DNA from: Zasmidium citrigriseum
Lineage: Eukaryota > Ascomycota > Dothideomycetes > Mycosphaerellales > Mycosphaerellaceae
Reading direction: 5' to 3'
Length of the DNA stretch: 64,000 nt
Assembly: GCA_002786025.1 (NCBI GenBank)
Contig: NHNW01000018.1
Location: 434,001-498,000, forward strand
Translations under genes and position numbers: made by a program
In this document: positions 57,846-64,000 of the stretch, piece by piece
Layout of the letters: each line of letters starts with the position of its first letter
Numbering within the stretch: position 1 is the first letter of the stretch
Notes under the pieces: model-generated
The model's database searches: none
The model's input: the letters and a program-made list of their open reading frames with translations, nothing else
Told to the model about the DNA's origin: nothing

Positions 57846-59093
57846 ATGTCGAACGACAATAGCGCCAAAGACCAAAAGATAGCCGCCTACAAGACGAAAG
57901 CCGAGCAGCAAAATATCATCGACAATACCAAAAACAAGCGTCTAAAGCGTTTGCTGGAGGAGCTGAAGTCACACAACAGAGATCCCGTCGCACAAGATAC
58001 TAGCGCAGAAGCAGATGTTCCAGATACACAGCCGTCTGATGCAACTGTTGGTGAGATGGGCGCACCAGAGAGGAAGCAGTCTAAAAGAGAAGGGAAGCGA
58101 CCCGTCGATCGAAGCGAGGAGCAAGCTGTCAGGGACGATGAACACCAGCCTGGTGCAATGGATGATCAGCTAGCTGCCGGAGAAGAAGGGCCCGCAAATA
58201 CAACGACAGACTCACAAGATCCGGCCGGAGCTAGAAGCAAGAAGAGATCGACTTCACGACTTCTCAGCAAGTCGGCTCCCTCAGAGATCTCCACCTTGCA
58301 TACCGTACAATCTGCATCCCAAGCTGGCCAAGACGAAGAAGATGAGATTGAAGAACATCCTGCAGCAAAGAGGACAAAGAAGTCCAAATCTCGACGCACT
58401 CCCACAAAGGCAAAATCAAATGAGAAGGCCACTTCCTCAAAGACAGACAAAGGAAAGGAGAGCCCAGATGCATCACAGCCAGAAAAGAGGAATCGCCGTC
58501 CATCTCGGAAGAAACAAGAGAACGACCAAACCACTCCTCCGCGAACCCCGACGAATCGACGAAAGCGACAACACACGGTAACTCCACGAAAAGCCCCAAC
58601 TTCCGCAAAAGCGGCGAAGAAAGTTCGATTCGAAAGTCCCAAGAAGCCCAAGCAAAGCAGAGGCAAAGGCAAAGACAGGAACGAAGTGGAAATGCCACAC
58701 TACAAGCAGAATCCCAAACCCGAAAAGTCCCAACCCGAAGACAGCACCCACGAACGAACCCCCGAAATGCCAGTGGGCACCTACAACGACATCCCAATCT
58801 CATACCACTGGCACTACAGTCACTTCAGACCTGCTCTGTGCTTGCCTCACTCACAGGCTTGGTACAAGCCGGGCAACGCTCAGAACAACGCAGATTGGAA
58901 GAGGATGTTCGCAGGTGAGAGATTTGAGTACAGCGCCGACGTCGACCATAAGACGACTGAAGCGTTGAAGTACGAAAGGCCGGAGGGTGAGGGTGTCGTT
59001 GTTGTTACGCAGGAGGAGGTTGACCGGGATAATGAGTGGGATGAGTGGGAAGATGAGAGGGACGACGCAGACCCGAGTTCCAAGGAAGGTTGA
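57846..59093 (+). CDS. basic, disordered nuclear-type protein of unknown function
   Basis: Single exon. The frame is open from a TTG at 57504, but the first in-frame ATG is at 57846, giving 415 aa. The N-terminus has a short coiled coil (YKTKAEQQNIIDNTKNKRLK). A long low-complexity part follows with alternating acidic and Lys/Arg-rich runs, several bipartite nuclear-localisation-like clusters (AAKRTKKSKSRR, RNRRPSRKKQ, RRKRQH) and TP motifs. The last ~100 residues are different and probably folded: 'YHWHYSHFRPALCLPHSQAW' followed by an Asp/Glu-rich end. It looks like a chromatin- or nucleolus-associated protein; no family recognised. Confidence 0.68.
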   Translation: MSNDNSAKDQKIAAYKTKAEQQNIIDNTKNKRLKRLLEELKSHNRDPVAQDTSAEADVPDTQPSDATVGEMGAPERKQSKREGKRPVDRSEEQAVRDDEHQPGAMDDQLAAGEEGPANTTTDSQDPAGARSKKRSTSRLLSKSAPSEISTLHTVQSASQAGQDEEDEIEEHPAAKRTKKSKSRRTPTKAKSNEKATSSKTDKGKESPDASQPEKRNRRPSRKKQENDQTTPPRTPTNRRKRQHTVTPRKAPTSAKAAKKVRFESPKKPKQSRGKGKDRNEVEMPHYKQNPKPEKSQPEDSTHERTPEMPVGTYNDIPISYHWHYSHFRPALCLPHSQAWYKPGNAQNNADWKRMFAGERFEYSADVDHKTTEALKYERPEGEGVVVVTQEEVDRDNEWDEWEDERDDADPSSKEG

Positions 59094-59172
59094 GCGTTCA
59101 GGGGCAAAAGTTTCATTTCCACACCACCAAAACCGAAAGTCATCAGTATCATCACATCTCCCTTCTCCCACT

Positions 59173-59787
59173 TCACTCAGTCTTCTCCTCCTCCCTCTTC
59201 AGCGGATTGACCTTGCCCTGGCAATTGCCACCCCAACCACCCAACTGACAAGCAATCTGCTGGGCGGCCTGCTGAGCCGGGGGCTTCTGAGGCGAGGGCT
59301 TCGCGCCCAGTTTCTTGCCTCCTTTCTGCGAGCGCATTTGGCCTGGGTATCTGATTCTCTGTATACAATGTCAGTGTATGGGATTGAGAGGAGTAGATGA
59401 GGGGAGACGTACCCAAGTCTGACATTTGTTGCGGCCGAATTTACGGACTTTGCGGCCGTTGGAGCACATGCGTTTGAATTGCGTGAGACAGTATTCTTGC
59501 GGGACCCATTGGGAGGGGTTGCAGGTTCCTGTAAAGTTCAAAAAGTGTTAGCAAGGTTCTCGTCAAAAGGTTCAATGAGGTCGCATACCCTTAATAGAAA
59601 CCCTTCCTCCATCATAAGCACCCTTCATACCATTCTTAGCGTAGGTGGACGGAACGACCATGCCCTGATTCTGGCAGAACTTCCCAATAGCGTTGAGAAC
59701 GCCAGGATGTTTGTTCATACCACAGGGGCTTCCTGCAGCTGCAAAGGAGGCGAAGCAGGCGAGGGAGAGGACGTTGGAGAGCTTCAT
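59173..59787 (-). CDS. secreted eight-cysteine small protein
   Basis: Three exons (59787-59589, 59528-59413, 59358-59173; introns of 60 and 54 bp) give 166 aa. There is a clear signal peptide (MKLSNVLSLACFASFAAA). The mature part has eight cysteines (22, 38, 69, 80, 88, 102, 142, 151), enough for four disulfides. A basic middle (KRMCSNGRKVRKFGRNK) and a Lys/Pro/Gln-rich segment precede the last Cys pair. Such proteins in plant-associated fungi are often candidate effectors or wall-associated proteins; no known fold is recognised. The second intron has two acceptors two bases apart (CAG and CAGAG), both leaving open frames; the first keeps both C-terminal Cys. Converges with the 57846 gene. 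Confidence 0.72.
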
Positions 59788-60097
59788 GTTGGGTGTTAGC
59801 GTAGCAACGCGGTTGTAGGAGTTTGAGGGAAGGGCCGGTGAAGGTATATGGTCGATGGTCTATTTCCGAAAGCAATGACGAGGTTGTCGGTTTTGGTTGT
59901 TCGGGGCTTAATATTGTTCGTTGTGACAAAGGATGTTGTGGGCGTGACGGTTGGTGTAGTTCTCCTGACTTTTCGAACAAAGCTCTTGTGTTGCCAAGTC
60001 TCTGATGGGTGTTCTCTTTCCGAGAGCAGATAGAGACAGCGGATAGTGTAGGCGCCTGTTCGGGAACGGAGATAACGAGGAGAGAAGGTGACTTACT

Positions 60098-60352
60098 TCA
60101 TGCCCAATCCTGAGCTGACCGGCGGTACAACTCCTCCATCTTCTCCCAAAAGCGCGCGCTCTCCAGAGCATCGTGCAAGAGGTCAACGAGGAGATTCATC
60201 CACGCTCTCTCATCGGTCGCTAGGGTGTGCATGGCCTGCCAGGCCCTTCCCTTGTCGTAGTCGCCGTGATCTCTCGCCTCTCCCATCATATCCAACACCA
60301 TCCCCAAAGGTTCTCTCTCTGCTTCTTCCATCATTGTCGTAGTCGTTTGCAT
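60098..60352 (-). CDS. small helical ORF, hypothetical
   Basis: An ATG-started 84-aa frame (MQTTTTMMEEAEREPLGMV..) is acidic and strongly helical, with Trp/Leu-rich patterns ('AWMNLLVDLLHDALESARFW'). It lies between the secreted protein gene and the RING-like gene, both on the same strand. The frame stays open for at least 18 codons upstream of the ATG, so this may be the last exon of a larger gene. No family recognised. Confidence 0.35.
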   Translation of the reverse strand: MQTTTTMMEEAEREPLGMVLDMMGEARDHGDYDKGRAWQAMHTLATDERAWMNLLVDLLHDALESARFWEKMEELYRRSAQDWA

Positions 60353-60603
60353 GGATGTTTGTCGATAATCGGGGATAGGTGCGTGTGAAAGTGGTTTTTG
60401 GTGATTTCGATAGCCGTGAGTGAGGGCATTCGCGCGAACAACTTTTCACGTCGAGCGGGTGAAGTAAAGGGCAAACGGCGACGATGACGTCTCTTTCTCA
60501 GCAACATCGATTCTTTCCATGCTCTCAATAGACAGTACAATTGATCGAAAACAACAGCAACGATTCGGGGATGCAACAAGCAACGACTTCACCTCAAGCA
60601 AGT

Positions 60604-62310
60604 TTACCTCCTCTCCCTCTCCGTCAAAAACTCACCCAAATAACTTTGCCCCTGTTGACTCCCCTGCCACTGCAACACCTGTTTCTTATCACTCATCTCA
60701 TACCTCCCACACCTCTCCGGATGCCAAAATTCCCTCACTCCATGCAAATGAAAATCCGCATCCGTCTGACATCGACACTGTCGCATGACATGGAACTGCA
60801 ATGTCCGATTCAGAACCCTGAACATAAACTCCGAAAATCCCTCTCGCCACATTCTCTTCTGCATCTCATGGTGGCCAACCCACCCACGCGCGCCGGGAGG
60901 GAGGTACAGATCCTGTCGGGCGGCTTGGAAGCGAGCTCTGAAGTCGTGCTCGAGTTTGTGGACAAGGAAGGCGTAGAGGTTTGAGAGGGAGGTTGTCATG
61001 CCCATTAGGCATTGTATGTGAATTTTGAGCTCGTTGTAGAAGATTGTGAATTCGGGGAAGAGGTGTGGTTGGAGGTGAGGGGGGTCGTCGTGTCGGGTGG
61101 TTTCTTGGACCATCTGTTTCCAGATCTTGAAGAACAGAGGTGGATTGATAGTCATCTTGGCATTGCTCTTCTCCGCGGAGAATTTGTCGAGATCGGAGCA
61201 AGATCGTTCGAAGTTCTCCCAGGCGGTATACCTTTTGTCTGGCCAGTATTCGTCAGCGTGAATGCCGAGTTTGAGGGCATCGATTGTTCTTGGGTCCTGG
61301 AAAAGTAGAAGCTTGCATGATGGACATGTGGGCATTTCGAAATGCGGCAGCAATGTCCTGTCGTTAAAGCCCTGGCACCACGCAACCAAGCATGGCAGAG
61401 CGATCAGCTTGTTGCAGCATGGCAGTGTTGCGGGCATATGACTCCCCTTGAAAGGATTTCGGCAAATCTTGCATGTTTTCGTCCCGAGCAGACTTGATGG
61501 TCGCTTGACCTCCGTCACCAAGTTCTTGAGGTAGACTTCGTAATCAGGTTGCCGAGGCGGTCTCCAGGACTTGCAAAATTCGTGCCAGAGATCGTACGCG
61601 CCGGGGAATCGCTGGCGTTTCAACATGAAGAGCTCGAATGCAATGCAACGTGCAGAGCGATCATCTTTCATCGTGACCAGATGCACGATATCTTGATACC
61701 ACAAAGTCCCGTCTATTGGCCGAGAAAAGAATTGTTCAAAGCTGTGCTCGTAATACATCTCTTCTTTCTGCTCATGTCCATCTTCGCGGAAATATGTGGT
61801 GTTGCGTCTGACGCGAACTCTGAGTCTCAGATCTTCTGGAGTCATGTAAATGACCACGAAGAGTCTTGTCTTGCCGTGGCAGCTCGTTATCTGACGCATG
61901 TCAGAACCTAGCGTCTTCCACGATGGCTGCTGGCTCGGCCGGTCAGATGCAGCTTTGTACAAGGAGACGAACTCGGCGACATTGGCTCTTTCCCGACCAG
62001 CATTGACATAGACGTCTGCGTCAGGGATTAGTGGCAGCGGTAGATAGCGTTGATGGACATCGGCTGGCTTGTGAAGGACGCAACGTTCGGATGGATCGGT
62101 CAGGAGTTCGAGAGCAGGATATATGATTTTGACGTTATGATGTAGCGCAAGGGTTGAGACGGTTTTTGGGGCGATCGAATTGCCGCTTTGTACCGATCCA
62201 TGGGTTCTCGATGAGGCTGCTGTGGTAGGTCTCGGCAGGGCAGGCAGTTCCAGACTGCGATAGACGTGCTTCCAGAGACTCTGTCTCTCTTCTGCGGTGT
62301 ATTTACTCAT
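60604..62310 (-). CDS. protein with a degenerate RING-like zinc motif
   Basis: Single exon, 568 aa, starting at a clear ATG (ccaaccATGAG). In the middle, C280-x2-C283, then C298/C299, C307, C312 and C329-x2-C332, resemble a RING finger. The usual C-x-H pair is CCN here, so the cross-brace is altered. The N-terminal half has no known domain; the C-terminal half is helical and aromatic ('FYNELKIHIQCLMGMTTSL'). Many filamentous ascomycetes carry such RING-like proteins of unknown role. If the motif binds two zincs, a ubiquitin-ligase role is possible, but this is an inference. Confidence 0.75.
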   Translation of the reverse strand: MSKYTAEERQSLWKHVYRSLELPALPRPTTAASSRTHGSVQSGNSIAPKTVSTLALHHNVKIIYPALELLTDPSERCVLHKPADVHQRYLPLPLIPDADVYVNAGRERANVAEFVSLYKAASDRPSQQPSWKTLGSDMRQITSCHGKTRLFVVIYMTPEDLRLRVRVRRNTTYFREDGHEQKEEMYYEHSFEQFFSRPIDGTLWYQDIVHLVTMKDDRSARCIAFELFMLKRQRFPGAYDLWHEFCKSWRPPRQPDYEVYLKNLVTEVKRPSSLLGTKTCKICRNPFKGSHMPATLPCCNKLIALPCLVAWCQGFNDRTLLPHFEMPTCPSCKLLLFQDPRTIDALKLGIHADEYWPDKRYTAWENFERSCSDLDKFSAEKSNAKMTINPPLFFKIWKQMVQETTRHDDPPHLQPHLFPEFTIFYNELKIHIQCLMGMTTSLSNLYAFLVHKLEHDFRARFQAARQDLYLPPGARGWVGHHEMQKRMWREGFSEFMFRVLNRTLQFHVMRQCRCQTDADFHLHGVREFWHPERCGRYEMSDKKQVLQWQGSQQGQSYLGEFLTERERR

Positions 62311-63317
62311 GGTTGGGAAATCGGAGAGAGCTTGGCGAGAGGTCGTTGTACCTACTATCGAGGGCTACGGTGCGATAGCTATGACAGCTCCTTCGGATGT
62401 GGCAAACAAAGAAGCCGGATAACTAGAGAGCATGGGATTACTTACCATTGGGCGTAGAAGACAAAGGATTGAGACAGACTTACAAAGCCCGCGCATGGCG
62501 ACAGATTAGCATCAGTGTCCGGCCAAAGGGGTCCAGAAAAGTCGCGGGTTCTAGACCGAGTTGCTCTTGCTGTCGTTGGCATATGGGAACTTGGACAGGG
62601 CATCCAAGTCTGCGAGCAAGAAAGTATTTGTGGACGTGCCATGTGAAGTCCCTCCATGACGGAAACAACATCCCACATCTCGCCCAGGCCTGAAGAGAAT
62701 GCCAACGCGAGGGGTCCTCAACGGGTGCCGGTGAGGTAGCATTTCAAAGTGCGGCATTACCTCAACTCTTGTAGCGTCTCAGCGGCTATCACGGTGTTAG
62801 AGTATGGTAATGGTGCTCAAATGTTCACTTTCCAGTCATTGAAGAGCAGTTCTGCCACATCCACAGCAGTTTGGTACAGGATATTATAGCTTCCGAGCAA
62901 GTCCGGTGTCAAGTTCCTTGGAGTTGAGAGTCTAGGACTGCATCAGTAATTTCAATAGGCATTGGCGTGATCGAAATCCTTCTGTGAGAACTCGAATGGT
63001 CGATTGGTGATGTATCGTTTTCGATGTGTAGAGAAAGAAGAAGGAGAGGTGAAGTCGGAGGACGATCGGGCCGGGTTTGGTTGCCGTCTCGAACCCTGCA
63101 GAGCATCCCACCGCCAAGCAGACGATCATCGTAAGGCCTGCAGGATCCTCCATTACTAACCCAACAACGACCTCCAACCTGCGGTGAAGTCGATTCAGGA
63201 CGAAGTGAGCAAGACGGCAACCCTTAGATCGGAGTCAGGACCACCAACGCTCGAAGCATTCGATGTAAACCCGTCCGATCCATCGCTCCTCTGGCACGCA
63301 AGCGGGACGAAGACCAC
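62311..63317. promoter_or_regulatory. divergent 1-kb region between the RING-like gene and a Zn2Cys6 regulator
   Basis: Two genes face away from this stretch, so it should hold both promoters and leaders. Small frames (62442-62757, 62909-63220) show no domain. No defined site found. Confidence 0.4.
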
Positions 63318-64000
63318 ATGGCGGAAGACAACCACACGCCCGCCTCAGACGCATCGCCAACGGAGGGCCCTGCCGTCGAGAACGCCGATAACCCATCAGC
63401 CAACCCGTCGTCGTTCCTCGCCCCTTCAGACTTCCTTCCACGACTCCCTCCTTCGACCGAAACCCCCTCAGGCGCATCGGGCAACTCCGCCCAGGAGCCA
63501 GAAGATGCGCCTGTCCCAGATGCTCCCGAAGGTCCTTCGAAACCGACCGTTGACGCACAAGGACGAACCTTGAACCCGCGATCGTGTGTGACATGTCGCA
63601 AGAGGAAGGTCAAGTGCGACAAGCTGCACCCTTGCAGCAATTGCAACCGTGCGCACATTGAATGTGTCTTCCCAGCGCCTGGGAGAGCCCCGAGGAAGTC
63701 CAGAAAAGTACTAGGTGAGGGTAGAGACAAAGAGCTGTTGGAGAGACTGCGGAGGTTGGAGGGTGTTGTGAAGGGCATGGGAGTGGAGGTGCCTGGTAAA
63801 GAGAACGGCACAAACGAAGACGATTCAGAACAGAGACGGCAGTCAGCTGGCGGTGGTGACCAGGCCAATGGACAGCCAAATACGAACGGGACCAATGGCA
63901 ACGGCGAGGCTTCATGCGACCCAGACCAAGAGTTCCGGAAGAAGACGAAGTGGGTCGAAGCACACTCTAACGGACGGTTTGAGAATAGGTTTGGCAGGCT
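63318..64000 (+). CDS. Zn2Cys6 transcription factor, 5' part (cut by window end)
   Basis: An open frame from ATG 63318 (gaccacATGGC) runs to the last base of the window without a stop, 227 codons so far. Residues 1-91 are disordered and Pro/Ser/Ala-rich. The binuclear cluster follows at about 93-120: C-x2-C-x6-C-x5-C-x2-C-x6-C, within SCVTCRKRKVKCDKLHPC and SNCNRAHIECVFP. A basic linker (RAPRKSRK), a short coiled coil (ELLERLRRLEGVVK) and an Asn/Gly-rich spacer come next. The regulatory domain is expected beyond the edge. The 'APGRAPRK' tail after the cluster is shared by a group of fungal regulators of unknown targets. Confidence 0.85.
   Translation, partial: MAEDNHTPASDASPTEGPAVENADNPSANPSSFLAPSDFLPRLPPSTETPSGASGNSAQEPEDAPVPDAPEGPSKPTVDAQGRTLNPRSCVTCRKRKVKCDKLHPCSNCNRAHIECVFPAPGRAPRKSRKVLGEGRDKELLERLRRLEGVVKGMGVEVPGKENGTNEDDSEQRRQSAGGGDQANGQPNTNGTNGNGEASCDPDQEFRKKTKWVEAHSNGRFENRFGR

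Overview
This window reads as nuclear DNA of a filamentous ascomycete, most likely a dothideomycete. Introns are short (about 46-77 bp, mostly GT..AG, with CTAAC- or CTGAC-like branch sites). There are several Zn2Cys6 regulators, a mannitol dehydrogenase resembling the Cladosporium/Alternaria allergens, and an AT-rich island with the dinucleotide bias left by RIP (repeat-induced point mutation). I saw no rRNA, tRNA, CRISPR or prokaryotic operon. Gene models below were spliced by hand, and many ATGs were moved because some open frames begin at TTG.

Layout. 0.8-2.5 kb: FYVE/RING ubiquitin-ligase-like gene (-). 2.5-7.1 kb: gene-poor stretch. 7.1-9.9 kb: five-exon Zn2Cys6 regulator (-). 12.8-15.2 kb: secreted glutaminase A (-). 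16.3-21.4 kb: RIB7, a 115-aa protein, a 495-aa protein and a GFA-domain protein (all +). 21.6-26.7 kb: C2H2/ankyrin protein and oxysterol-binding protein (-). 26.8-28.3 kb: a gene I reconstruct as ten exons, six of them only 20-52 nt (-). 28.5-29.4 kb: a tandem-repeat coding region (+). 29.8-35.4 kb: nicotinamidase PNC1 (+), a 64-aa membrane protein (+), KEOPS subunit CGI121 (-) and a second Zn2Cys6 regulator (+). 36.8-45.3 kb: mannitol dehydrogenase, an SDR with an altered catalytic Tyr, an NmrA-like protein, a nitroreductase, a metallo-beta-lactamase-fold hydrolase and a regulator without a zinc cluster. 45.8-47.9 kb: the RIP island. 49.9-55.4 kb: M28 peptidase and a multi-pass membrane protein (-). 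57.8-62.3 kb: a basic nuclear-type protein (+), an eight-cysteine secreted protein (-), a small ORF (-) and a degenerate-RING protein (-). 63.3 kb to the edge: the start of a third Zn2Cys6 regulator.

Most genes are housekeeping or general metabolism: riboflavin, NAD salvage, tRNA modification, sterol/lipid transfer and nitrogen scavenging by extracellular glutaminase. Two zones look accessory. One is 26.7-29.4 kb, with the micro-exon gene and the repeat ORF. The other is 36.8-48 kb, with oxidoreductases and a regulator beside a mutated repeat. The most unusual items are the micro-exon gene and the SDR whose YxxxK tyrosine is replaced by histidine.
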